A stretch of DNA of 64,000 bases from Maribacter sp. (lineage in GTDB: Bacteria > Bacteroidota > Bacteroidia > Flavobacteriales > Flavobacteriaceae): contig JAHDDL010000019.1 of NCBI GenBank assembly GCA_020629415.1, positions 11,601-75,600 on the forward strand. Direction: 5' to 3'. Numbering within the stretch: the first letter of the stretch is position 1; each line of letters opens with the position of its first letter. This document shows positions 47,524 to 56,123 of the stretch, piece by piece. The position numbers and the translations under genes are program-made. The notes under the pieces were generated by a model, which did no database searches, was not told the origin of the DNA, and saw nothing but the letters and a program-made list of their open reading frames with translations.

Positions 47524-48840
47524 ATGCCACTACTTATTGTTATTATAGGAATTCTTCTCCTATTTGTTCTCATTGCCAAATTTAAACTTAATGCCTTTAT
47601 CACGTTTATCATCGTCTCTTTATTCGTTGGTATTGCCGAAGGTATGGAGCCCATTAGTGTTGTCGATTCCATTCAAAAAGGAATCGGTAATATTCTAGGC
47701 TTTCTTGTCATCATTCTAGGACTTGGTGCCATGTTGGGCAAGTTGGTTGCAGATAGCGGTGCCGCACAACGTATTACCACCAAATTAGTTGAGAAGTTCG
47801 GTAAAAAGAATATTCAATGGGCCGTTGTCTTAACGGGATTTATTGTGGGTATACCCATGTTTTATTCCGTAGGATTTGTAATCCTAGTTCCATTGGTATT
47901 CACCATTGCCGCAGCCACCGGCTTACCACTACTTTACGTAGGGTTACCCATGCTGGCATCGCTGTCTGTCACCCATGGATATTTACCTCCGCATCCTGCT
48001 CCAACAGCACTGGCATCTATGTTCAATGCTGATATCGGCAAAACACTATTATACGGTATTATAGTTGCCATACCTGCCATTATTGTTGCAGGACCATTAC
48101 TTTCAAGAACTTTAAATGGCATTAACGCAACCCCACTTAAAGAATTTCTTAACCCTGTAGTTTTAAAGGAAGATGAAATGCCAAGTATGGCAAATAGTAT
48201 TATCAGTGCACTTTTACCTGTTATATTAATTGCTGTTGCCGCATTGGCCCAACTTTTACTGCCTGCGGATTTCTTTCTTACCAAGGTTTTAGTTTTTATG
48301 GGCAACCCTGCCATTGCCATGCTTATTGCAGTTTTGGTTGCCATTTACACTTTAGGTTTAGGTCAGGGAAAAAGTATGAAAGAGGTCATGGATTCTGTTG
48401 GTAGTGCCATCACGGGCATAACTATGGTACTACTAATTATTGCTGGCTCTGGCGCACTAAAGCAAGTTTTGATCGATAGCGGTGTAAGTGAATATATTGG
48501 TGGAATATTAGAGCAATCTTCCATTTCTCCATTAATTTTAGCTTGGCTGATAGCTACCGTAATTCGCGTTTGCGTTGGTTCTGCCACTGTTGCCGGTTTA
48601 ACCGCTGCAGGTATTGTACTGCCATTGGTGCAAGGCACCGGTGTTAGCCCAGAATTAATGGTGCTTGCCATTGGATCTGGCAGTTTAATGCTATCTCATG
48701 TAAACGATAGCGGGTTTTGGTTATTTAAAGAATACTTTAATCTTTCTGTAAACGATACTTTGAAAAGCTGGACAGTTATGGAAACCACCGTTGGTGTTAT
48801 GGGCTTAATCGGTGTTTTGGCTATTAACGCCTTCATCTAA
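47524..48840 (+). CDS. GntP-family permease (gluconate/D-serine type)
   Basis: 438 residues with about 12 hydrophobic helices. LGAMLGKLVADSGAAQRIT, VLTGFIVGIPMFYSVGFVIL, SVTHGYLPPHPAPTAL and LSHVNDSGFWLFKEYFNLS are family hallmarks. Members carry gluconate or related hydroxyacids, but DsdX of E. coli, a D-serine carrier, is in the same family. The downstream genes handle D-amino acids and dipeptides, so a D-amino-acid substrate is more plausible here than gluconate. First gene of a four-gene operon. Confidence 0.92.
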   Translation: MPLLIVIIGILLLFVLIAKFKLNAFITFIIVSLFVGIAEGMEPISVVDSIQKGIGNILGFLVIILGLGAMLGKLVADSGAAQRITTKLVEKFGKKNIQWAVVLTGFIVGIPMFYSVGFVILVPLVFTIAAATGLPLLYVGLPMLASLSVTHGYLPPHPAPTALASMFNADIGKTLLYGIIVAIPAIIVAGPLLSRTLNGINATPLKEFLNPVVLKEDEMPSMANSIISALLPVILIAVAALAQLLLPADFFLTKVLVFMGNPAIAMLIAVLVAIYTLGLGQGKSMKEVMDSVGSAITGITMVLLIIAGSGALKQVLIDSGVSEYIGGILEQSSISPLILAWLIATVIRVCVGSATVAGLTAAGIVLPLVQGTGVSPELMVLAIGSGSLMLSHVNDSGFWLFKEYFNLSVNDTLKSWTVMETTVGVMGLIGVLAINAFI

Positions 48841-48852
48841 AAAAATATAAAT

Positions 48853-49320
48853 ATGCAAAAAAAGCCATCTGAAAGAATAAAGGACCTAGGGTTAATTTTA
48901 CCTCCTGCCCCACCTCCCGCAGGGCTATATAAACCTGTTTTAGTCGTTGACCATTTTTTATATATTTCCGGTCAGGGTCCTATGCAAAATGATGGGTCTT
49001 TGATGGTAGGCAGAGCTGGTGATGATATGACGATGGAAGAGGCTAAAGTTGCCGCAAGGCAAGTTGCCTTGACCATGCTTTCTACCATACAAACCCATTT
49101 TGGCGATATTGATAAAATCAAAAGAATCGTAAAAACATTGGGGATGGTAAATTCCACTCCAGATTTTGATCAACAACCTTTGGTCATTAATGGTTTCAGC
49201 GAACTTATGGCAGATATTTTTGGACCAGATAACGGTGTAGGTGTTCGTAGTGCGGTTGGTATGATTTTACCTGGCGGTATTCCTGTAGAGATAGAGGCAC
49301 ATTTTGAACTACATCATTAA
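48853..49320 (+). CDS. RidA/YjgF-family enamine/imine deaminase
   Basis: 155 residues, a long-form member. The N-terminal LGLILPPAPPPAGLYKPVLV and FLYISGQGPMQNDGSL, and the C-terminal GVRSAVGMILPGGIPVEIEA with the substrate-binding Arg and Glu, fit the family. RidA proteins hydrolyse reactive enamine/imine intermediates released by PLP enzymes. A PLP enzyme is encoded five bases downstream, so it probably detoxifies or speeds up that enzyme's product. Confidence 0.92.
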   Translation: MQKKPSERIKDLGLILPPAPPPAGLYKPVLVVDHFLYISGQGPMQNDGSLMVGRAGDDMTMEEAKVAARQVALTMLSTIQTHFGDIDKIKRIVKTLGMVNSTPDFDQQPLVINGFSELMADIFGPDNGVGVRSAVGMILPGGIPVEIEAHFELHH

Positions 49321-49325
49321 AAGAA

Positions 49326-50438
49326 ATGGAAGACAATAATTGGTATTCATTGACCCATCCGGAAGACGTAATTTCTCCGTCCCTATTGATCTATCCCAAT
49401 AGAATTCAACATAATATTGAATTAATGATTTCTATGAGGGGCGATGTAAATTTCTTGCGTCCGCATGTTAAAACATACAAAAACGCCAATATCATTGCTA
49501 TGCAGATGGATGCCGGTATTCAAAAATTTAAATGCGCTACCATTGCAGAAGCCGAATTACTTGGTAATTGCAAGGCCAAGGATGTACTGTTGGCCATGCA
49601 ACCGATAGGCCCTAATACCAAACGCTTTGTTGAACTAATAAAAGCATACGGCAATACCAAGTTTTCCACTCTTGTTGACAACTCTAAATCTTTGCAACTT
49701 TTAGGTGACCTTGCTAAAGCCAACAAAATTAAAATTCCGCTGTGGATAGATATTAATAACGGCATGAACAGAACGGGTATAGCTCCTGATCAAAAGGCAT
49801 TGGCCCTATATCGAGAGTTAGACGAACATGAGCATTTAATTGCTGAGGGCTTACATGTGTACGATGGTCATTTACGCCATACAGATCCCACTATTCGTGA
49901 TGCAGAATGCAATACTGCATTTGAACCTGTTATGAGCTTGAAAGCCAACATTGAGAAACTTAACATACCAAGTCCTAAAATAGTGGCCGGTGGCTCACCA
50001 ACTTTTCCCTATCACTGCAAACGAGATGGCGTGGAGGCCAGCCCGGGAACTACTTTACTTTGGGATGACGGTTATGGAAGTCTCTTTCCAGAGATGCATT
50101 TTTTGCCTGCAGCTGTACTTATGACACGTATTCTAAGTAAACCAACTACGGGAATTCTTTGTTTTGACCTTGGTCATAAATCTATTGCCCCTGAAATGCC
50201 CTTTCCTAGAATTGAGTTTTTAGACTTAAAACATAGTAAACAAATAAGCCAGTCTGAAGAACATTTGGTAGTAGAGTATGATGATCTTACCATTCCTGAA
50301 GTTGGTGATGTCCATTATGCCGTACCAAAGCATATTTGCCCAACCGTGGCAAAATACGATACATTAACCGTGATAGAAAATAATACCGTTGTTGATCATT
50401 GGCAGGTAACTGCAAGAACCCAAAAATCTACTATTTAA
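49326..50438 (+). CDS. D-threonine aldolase / D-serine dehydratase-like PLP enzyme (fold type III)
   Basis: 370 residues. The alanine-racemase-like N-terminal barrel has the PLP lysine in FLRPHVKTYKN (K49). The DSD1-like C-terminal domain has HYAVPKHICPTV, with H336 and C338 as metal ligands. DINNGMNRTGI and YDGHLRHTD lie in the active-site region. Members split D-3-hydroxy-amino acids (D-threonine aldolase) or deaminate D-serine, with a divalent metal. The two activities cannot be told apart by eye. Its position between RidA and a dipeptidase supports amino-acid catabolism. Confidence 0.9.
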   Translation: MEDNNWYSLTHPEDVISPSLLIYPNRIQHNIELMISMRGDVNFLRPHVKTYKNANIIAMQMDAGIQKFKCATIAEAELLGNCKAKDVLLAMQPIGPNTKRFVELIKAYGNTKFSTLVDNSKSLQLLGDLAKANKIKIPLWIDINNGMNRTGIAPDQKALALYRELDEHEHLIAEGLHVYDGHLRHTDPTIRDAECNTAFEPVMSLKANIEKLNIPSPKIVAGGSPTFPYHCKRDGVEASPGTTLLWDDGYGSLFPEMHFLPAAVLMTRILSKPTTGILCFDLGHKSIAPEMPFPRIEFLDLKHSKQISQSEEHLVVEYDDLTIPEVGDVHYAVPKHICPTVAKYDTLTVIENNTVVDHWQVTARTQKSTI

Positions 50439-50440
50439 GC

Positions 50441-51505
50441 ATGTTCATTTTCGATGCCCATTTAGACTTGTCCATGAACGCCATGGAGTGGAACCGTGAC
50501 CTTACCTGGTCTGTTGAAGATATCAGAAAAGGTGAACAAGGTATGACCGACAAGCCAGATAGAGGTTACAATACAGTATCGTTAGATGCCATGCGAAAAG
50601 GCAATATCGGGCTATGCATGGCAACGCAAATTGCCCGTTATGTCCATAAAGACAATACACTACCTGGATGGAAGTCACCTCAACAGGCATGGGCACATAC
50701 ACAAGCACAACTTGCATGGTACAAAAGCATGGAAGATGCTGGTGAAATGGTTCAGATTATAAACAAAACCCAACTTGATGCACACCTAGAACTTTGGAAA
50801 ACCGATAAAGAAAAGAAACCTATTGGGTATTTATTAAGTTTAGAAGGTGCAGATTCTATCATAGAGGTCTCATACCTACAACGCTCATATGATCAAGGGT
50901 TACGTGCCATTGGACCTGCACATTACGGTCCTGGTACATACGCCCATGGCACAAACTTATCCGGTGGTATTGGCGCCAAGGGAAGAGAACTTCTAAAAGA
51001 AATAGAACGACTAGGACTTATACTTGACGTGACTCATCTGTGTGATTTAAGCTTTTGGGAAACTATGGTAAACTATGACGGTCCTCTTTGGGCAAGTCAT
51101 AACAATTGTAGAGCCCTAGTTAATCACCATAGACAGTTTTCAGATGAACAAATCAAGGAAATTATTGCGCGTAAAGGTATTATAGGTGTTGTACTTGATG
51201 CTTGGATGATGGTTCCAAATTGGGAAAGAGGGGTTTCTACACCGCAATCTGCCAGCGTAAGTCTACAACAAATACTCGATAATATTGATCATATTTGTCA
51301 ACTTGCAGGTAATGCCAATCACGTAGGCATCGGTTCTGACCTCGACGGCGGATTTGGAAAAGAACAAGGTCCTGCCGATGTAGATACCATTGCAGATTTG
51401 CAAAAATGTGTTCATTTACTGGAAAACAGAGGTTATTCACCTCAAGACATTGAGCAAATAATGAACGGAAATTTTATTTCGTTCTTAAGGGAAAATTTGA
51501 AATAG
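50441..51505 (+). CDS. M19 membrane-dipeptidase-family peptidase
   Basis: 354 residues from ATG 50441, two bases after the previous stop; an earlier in-frame ATG at 50399 would overlap the previous gene. Metal ligands are in FDAHLDLSMN (H7, D9), LSLEGADSI, LILDVTHLCD and ASHNNCRALVNHHRQFSD. VGIGSDLDGGFGKEQGP closes the site. The family includes renal dipeptidase, which tolerates a D-residue at the C-terminal position of the dipeptide, and bacterial D-Ala dipeptidases. No signal peptide, so it likely cleaves imported dipeptides in the cytoplasm and releases D-amino acids for the PLP enzyme. Confidence 0.93.
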   Translation: MFIFDAHLDLSMNAMEWNRDLTWSVEDIRKGEQGMTDKPDRGYNTVSLDAMRKGNIGLCMATQIARYVHKDNTLPGWKSPQQAWAHTQAQLAWYKSMEDAGEMVQIINKTQLDAHLELWKTDKEKKPIGYLLSLEGADSIIEVSYLQRSYDQGLRAIGPAHYGPGTYAHGTNLSGGIGAKGRELLKEIERLGLILDVTHLCDLSFWETMVNYDGPLWASHNNCRALVNHHRQFSDEQIKEIIARKGIIGVVLDAWMMVPNWERGVSTPQSASVSLQQILDNIDHICQLAGNANHVGIGSDLDGGFGKEQGPADVDTIADLQKCVHLLENRGYSPQDIEQIMNGNFISFLRENLK

Positions 51506-51612
51506 AATAGTTCTTTTATCGAAAAAACACTGCCCAATACTTATTTTAACGAAGCCTTAAGTGCCCATGGCAGGGTATTTGTTATCTTTATTCTATCAAT
51601 TTTTAAGATTCG

Positions 51613-52266
51613 ATGAGAAACCTTTTTTTTCTTTTTATTGTATTGCTCTCGTTTTCTACGACTAAGGTTTCTGCCCAAACAGATTTACCTACCTCAAAAC
51701 CTTTGAAAATTGATAAGGTAAACCCCATTAATTCTAGTGGCACCCCAAACAAAGGATCTGTTCTAAATATGCCCAACTTAATTAAAGAACAGCCAAGTGT
51801 AGACATGAAAGCCCCAAAGCCTATAAAAATGTTGCGTGACGAAGAACTCGTGCAGGCAGGTGCAGGTATGAAAATTGACCCACGTATTGGACCTGGTGAG
51901 CGATTAGGTGGTTCCGGTCAATATTTTGCCGATCAATATTTGGGTGACGTAAAAAGTAGTGGAAAATTTATAGGTATTGTTTGCAGGGACCATGAATATG
52001 TAGATGGAGACCGTGTTAAGATTTACATGAACGATATGGTCGTTGAACAAAATCTGCTATTAACCGGAGCGTTTAAAGGAATCAATGTAGACTTGCAAGA
52101 TGGATTTAACCGCTTGGATTTTGAAGCACTTAACCATGGATCCTCTGCCCCAAATACTGCTCAAGTAGATGTGTATAACGATAAAGGGGAACTGATCTAC
52201 TCCAATAAATGGTTGTTGTCCGCAGGGTCCAAGGCTACTTTGATCGTTACCAAAGAAGCTATGTAA
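51613..52266 (+). CDS. Secreted protein of unknown function
   Basis: 217 residues with a signal peptide ending at VSAQ. A Pro/Lys-rich segment (about 25-85) leads to a beta-rich C-terminal half: GSGQYFADQYLGDV, GIVCRDHEYVDGDRVKIYMN and INVDLQDGFNRLDFEALNHG. I recognise no catalytic motif or T9SS sorting domain. Similar proteins occur widely in marine Flavobacteriaceae without known role. It converges on the PH-domain gene. Confidence 0.75.
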   Translation: MRNLFFLFIVLLSFSTTKVSAQTDLPTSKPLKIDKVNPINSSGTPNKGSVLNMPNLIKEQPSVDMKAPKPIKMLRDEELVQAGAGMKIDPRIGPGERLGGSGQYFADQYLGDVKSSGKFIGIVCRDHEYVDGDRVKIYMNDMVVEQNLLLTGAFKGINVDLQDGFNRLDFEALNHGSSAPNTAQVDVYNDKGELIYSNKWLLSAGSKATLIVTKEAM

Positions 52267-52270
52267 ACAA

Positions 52271-52648
52271 TTACATTACTTTGCTTGCCAAGTACCGCTG
52301 TACTTCATAAACATCTATACTCTTATTGAACTTTTTGCTTACACTTGGTACGTTTTCACTAGATATCCAGATTTTTAATTCAGCATCTAAATCAAAAGTA
52401 CCCGAAGTTTCAAGAGAAAACCTTGAGATATTTTTATAAGGGAGCGATTTGTATTCAATTTTACTTCCCGTAACACCTTGTATATCTATTAAAATCAAAC
52501 GCTTGTTAGTAAACATAAAAACATCGCGCAACAAAGAAAATCCTAACTCAATTTCCTCTCCATCTATCAATAAACGACCATATTTTTTTAATAGCTGTTC
52601 TACAGACACCTCACTGGCATTACCTAATATTTTATTCAAAAAACCCAT
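52271..52648 (-). CDS. Bacterial PH-domain protein (YvcR/bPH_1 type)
   Basis: 125 residues. LLIDGEEIELGFSLLRDVFMFTNKRLILID in two strands (TNKRLILIDIQGVTGSKIEY) and the closing ELKIWISSENVPSVSKKFNK match bacterial PH-like domains of the bPH_1 family. No signal peptide or membrane segment. The function is unknown; such domains form ring-shaped oligomers in structural studies. It is the small gene downstream of the acylase gene's opposite end, with 20 bases between. Confidence 0.85.
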   Translation of the reverse strand: MGFLNKILGNASEVSVEQLLKKYGRLLIDGEEIELGFSLLRDVFMFTNKRLILIDIQGVTGSKIEYKSLPYKNISRFSLETSGTFDLDAELKIWISSENVPSVSKKFNKSIDVYEVQRYLASKVM

Positions 52649-52668
52649 AATCTAACTTCTTTATCAAT

Positions 52669-54846
52669 TTATCTATTTCCAGGGTTATATGTTTCTTCTG
52701 CTCTTTTTAAAACATCTTTCTTATAAAAAGGTACTTCTTTCCAATTTACATTTTTATACTTAATAATTTGATCATCAAAATGAAGTGAGGCAGGGTCTCC
52801 ACTTTGTCCACCGGCCAAAATACTTTTGGCTTTTACGGTATCACCAAATTCTACGACGGCAACAAAACTATTTCCTCTAGTACCGTAAATTTTCTTTGCT
52901 CCATCAGTGGTGTAACGTGCACCATAGGCAGCTAAAGCACCCCATCTACCAGAAGCGAAACCAATAGGTATACTAGGTTTGGAATCATCAAAATCTTGTT
53001 TTATCTCTCCTGTTATTCGCTGATATCTATTGACTTCTCCCCAAGGTATTTTCCAAGTCACAAAATCAGCTGTTAATTGATCAATTACTTCTTCGAATAT
53101 TTCTAAAGATTCTTCTGTATGCGTACCTAAATAGGTTATGCGTTCCATATCACTCATATTACCCGGATGCTTGGCTTTTTTACCCATTGCGGTACCATAA
53201 AAATGAGCCAATGTCATGGCTACCTCATCTTCACCTGTTGTAAAATCCCATTCTTCAAGAATTTTAATTGGCTCTCTTAACTTAGGATTTTGTTCTTCAT
53301 TGGTGTAATATGCTTTTACCAACCCAGGTATCAAGGCTTTAAAAGCCGGCAAGTATGGGTCATGCGCTAAGCGGATAAGACTATCAATAGTGTACCTTTT
53401 TCTGTCTTTCAATAATTCTATGGCATGAACGCCTCTAAAGTTCTCTTGATCTCTAGACATGTAATTTGGGTAGTCTTCTTTCTTTGGACTAAATTCTAGA
53501 GCTGATGTAAACGGAGTAGAATTACAATTCTGGATCCATCCGTTTTCCGGGTTTACTACTAAAATATTTTCATCTACCGTATGCAAACCTTGCCAATCCG
53601 TTTTAGGGTTGCTACCATCTACTGGTTTTGTATAATTAAATTGAACATCTCTTTTTGGAACGTAATTACCATGAAAATAAGCGATGTTTCCTTCCGCATC
53701 TGCATACACGGTATTGTTACTTGAATTGGTACGGATATCCATCATTTCACGAAAACCTTTATACCCGTTTTGTTTTGTGCGGATGAATGATTGCTCTAAC
53801 GCCTTTACCGGCTCCCACATCATAGCAGATGCTGTCCATTGGCCATCGGTAACGTGAGTAATTGGTCCGTGGTGAGTTCTATATGCCGGATACTTTTTCT
53901 CTTTTAACTTTTTACCGTCAAGATATTTCAACACTATCTCAGATGATTGTACCGGTCGCAATTCTTCTCCGTATTTATAAAATAAATCATCATCGTTCTT
54001 AACTATTGTCTCCTTAAATTCATCCATAACATCGGTATAAGTAGATGTATGCATCCATCCGGTTTTTTCATTAAATCCTTGATACACAAAAAACTGACCC
54101 CAAGTTACCGCACCATAGGCATTTAATCCTTCTTCGGAAACTACATGAACTTCTCCCCTAAAATAAAACGAGGTATGCGGATTGATCAATAACAGCGGAT
54201 TACCGGACTGTGTCAATTTACCTGAAATAGCAATACCGTTAGAACCTTGTGGCTCCTCGGCTTCTTTTTCCTTTTCTAATTGCAACAAATCCATTTCTGG
54301 TAATGCCATATCACTTTCATAGAAGGCAGCAATCTTCTTTGTTGAAATTCGCTCAATATCCCCACCAATGGATCCTTCACTAAAATACATGGGCATCCAT
54401 GGCTCAAAATGCGTCAACAATCTAGGTTTTACTTCTGGGTGCGTATGTAGATAGTAATTAATTCCGTCAGCAAAGGCATTACACAACTCTTTTAACCAAG
54501 CGGGACTGTTTTCGTAATTCGCTTTAGCCTCTTCTTCTGTCATGAACAGTTTTGCACGTAAATCGCTATACAACGCCTCTTCGCCATCTACTTCTGCCAA
54601 CCTACCTGTTGCCCAAATATAGTTTTGCTCTACGCGATTAAAATCATCTTCGCATTGGGCGTACAATAACCCGAAAACTGCATCGGCATCTGTCTTACCA
54701 TAAATATGGGGTACTCCAAAGTCATCTCTTATTATTTCAACATTCGCAGCTTGGGCTTCCCATTTTTCAACTTCAGGACTTTTTGGTTTTTCTGTCTTAC
54801 ATGACAAAACCAATACAAATGTCAACAAGTAAATTATTCTGTTCAT
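52669..54846 (-). CDS. Penicillin-acylase-family Ntn hydrolase lipoprotein
   Basis: 725 residues with a lipoprotein signal (LLTFVLVLSCKTEK, C16). The alpha part begins VEIIRDDFGVPHIYGKTDAD. The autocatalytic cleavage site is PQGSNGIAISGKL, with Ser202 as the new N-terminal nucleophile of the beta chain, followed by GNPLLLINPHTSFY. RGNSFVAVVEFGDTVKAKSI and GGQSGDPASLHFDDQI occur near the end. Members cut amide bonds of acyl-amino compounds, including beta-lactams and acyl-homoserine lactones. Substrate is not predictable; quorum quenching is one possibility. The short spacer between the chains is normal. Confidence 0.92.
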   Translation of the reverse strand: MNRIIYLLTFVLVLSCKTEKPKSPEVEKWEAQAANVEIIRDDFGVPHIYGKTDADAVFGLLYAQCEDDFNRVEQNYIWATGRLAEVDGEEALYSDLRAKLFMTEEEAKANYENSPAWLKELCNAFADGINYYLHTHPEVKPRLLTHFEPWMPMYFSEGSIGGDIERISTKKIAAFYESDMALPEMDLLQLEKEKEAEEPQGSNGIAISGKLTQSGNPLLLINPHTSFYFRGEVHVVSEEGLNAYGAVTWGQFFVYQGFNEKTGWMHTSTYTDVMDEFKETIVKNDDDLFYKYGEELRPVQSSEIVLKYLDGKKLKEKKYPAYRTHHGPITHVTDGQWTASAMMWEPVKALEQSFIRTKQNGYKGFREMMDIRTNSSNNTVYADAEGNIAYFHGNYVPKRDVQFNYTKPVDGSNPKTDWQGLHTVDENILVVNPENGWIQNCNSTPFTSALEFSPKKEDYPNYMSRDQENFRGVHAIELLKDRKRYTIDSLIRLAHDPYLPAFKALIPGLVKAYYTNEEQNPKLREPIKILEEWDFTTGEDEVAMTLAHFYGTAMGKKAKHPGNMSDMERITYLGTHTEESLEIFEEVIDQLTADFVTWKIPWGEVNRYQRITGEIKQDFDDSKPSIPIGFASGRWGALAAYGARYTTDGAKKIYGTRGNSFVAVVEFGDTVKAKSILAGGQSGDPASLHFDDQIIKYKNVNWKEVPFYKKDVLKRAEETYNPGNR

Positions 54847-54894
54847 GGATGCTATTTATTTTGAATATTTGAGATACATAAAAGTACTTGAATT

Positions 54895-55938
54895 TTACCA
54901 ACTTCCGCTTGCTCCACCACCACCTGAACTGCCGCCACCGCCAGAAAATGAACTTCCACTACTTGATGAGCTACCGCCCGAACCAAAAGAGTGGGAACCT
55001 GATGAAGAAAATGTTTTTCTATAATATGTTTTATCGTTCTTTAGCCACGAAATATTGAAATCTTCGTTATCGGATAGTTTAAGTTTAATAAGTGCGATTA
55101 TAGCAGCTATTCCAAAAAACGGGAGTAATAACCACAACAGAATTTTAGGATGATCAAAAATTCGCATGGCAAGGTCTTGGTCTGTGGTATAGATACTATA
55201 CCCCACAAAAAGAGGCACCACCATAAATACCATACCAAAAATAGTAGAAATAGAACCTCCTAAAAGCATAAAAACACCAGGTAATACACCTAATTTACCC
55301 ATAAATATTCCTCTAAAAACCTCTATAATATTTCCATAGCTTTTAAGAAAGAAAAAACCACCTACCCCAATAAATATTGATAGAAATACACCAAGAAAAA
55401 TGTACATATAAAGCCTTTCCTTACGTTTTTTATCTTCAATTTCTTGTTTAAACTCATCCAAGGCTTCTGGGTTATTGAGAAACGCTATAAGCTGATCAGT
55501 AGCCTCATCAAAACCATCAAAATAAACCTCCTCCTTAAATTTGGGAATCATCGTATTTCTAATAATTCTTGAAGCAACGGCATCTGTAATGTACGGTTCC
55601 AACCCATAACCTACCTCTATCCTTACTTCTCGGTCCAATTCTGAAAACAGAATCAGTAGTCCGTTATCCTTTCCTTCTTGACCAATTTTATTTTGATTGA
55701 ACAGTCCGTTCGCATAAGACTCAATGGTATCAAAACCCAACTCTTCTATCGTGACTATTACTAGTTGATTGGTAGTATTCTCCTCAAACGCTACCAAACG
55801 CTGATTTAAATCTGCTGTTTGACTTGCTGTGAAAATGCCTGCACTATCGGTTACGAAATCACGCAATTCATAGTATTGCTGTTGTGCATTCGTATAAAAA
55901 GTAACTAATAAAAAAAGAAAAATGGTTTTTTTAAGCAT
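54895..55938 (-). CDS. TPM-domain membrane protein (YgcG/Psb32 type)
   Basis: 347 residues. Signal peptide ends near YTNAQ. Residues about 28-150 are the TPM domain (VTDSAGIFTASQTADLNQRL, LVIVTIEELG, EVRIEVGYGLEPYITDAVAS). Three or four membrane helices follow (about 175-280). The tail is almost only Gly and Ser, rich in SSSGSSFSGGGG, as is common in this family. TPM proteins bind or act on phospho-compounds in some cases, but the role here is unknown. Confidence 0.9.
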   Translation of the reverse strand: MLKKTIFLFLLVTFYTNAQQQYYELRDFVTDSAGIFTASQTADLNQRLVAFEENTTNQLVIVTIEELGFDTIESYANGLFNQNKIGQEGKDNGLLILFSELDREVRIEVGYGLEPYITDAVASRIIRNTMIPKFKEEVYFDGFDEATDQLIAFLNNPEALDEFKQEIEDKKRKERLYMYIFLGVFLSIFIGVGGFFFLKSYGNIIEVFRGIFMGKLGVLPGVFMLLGGSISTIFGMVFMVVPLFVGYSIYTTDQDLAMRIFDHPKILLWLLLPFFGIAAIIALIKLKLSDNEDFNISWLKNDKTYYRKTFSSSGSHSFGSGGSSSSSGSSFSGGGGSSGGGGASGSW

Positions 55939-56123
55939 CGGGCGGTAATCAGGATACTCAAATATAAAAACCTTTATCCATACTCTTAGCCAATATCAAA
56001 ACCTATTCTAGATTCGGTAAAACTTTAGAATTGAAGTAACTTGCAACTCATTGCCGATCGGTCTCGACTGCGCTCGAACGGACAATGGAATAATTAAACA
56101 GTAATTAGTTAGAGCAAACACCT
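55939..56123. other. Divergent intergenic region with a dispersed repeat copy
   Basis: 185 bases between the TPM gene and the ABC exporter gene. It includes the 17-base word at 56062-56078 and flanking partial inverted repeat. No small gene was seen. Confidence 0.5.
56062..56078 (+). repeat. Dispersed 17-bp word, copy 1
   Basis: TCTCGACTGCGCTCGAA. A second copy with one change lies at 63181-63197. It is more GC-rich than its surroundings and contains the self-complementary TCGA/GCGC elements. Similar words are scattered in many flavobacterial genomes (from memory). Confidence 0.6.

Noticed and set aside
47934..48344. A 136-codon antisense open frame in the GntP permease gene
   Set aside because: Complement of a membrane-protein gene; no independent support.
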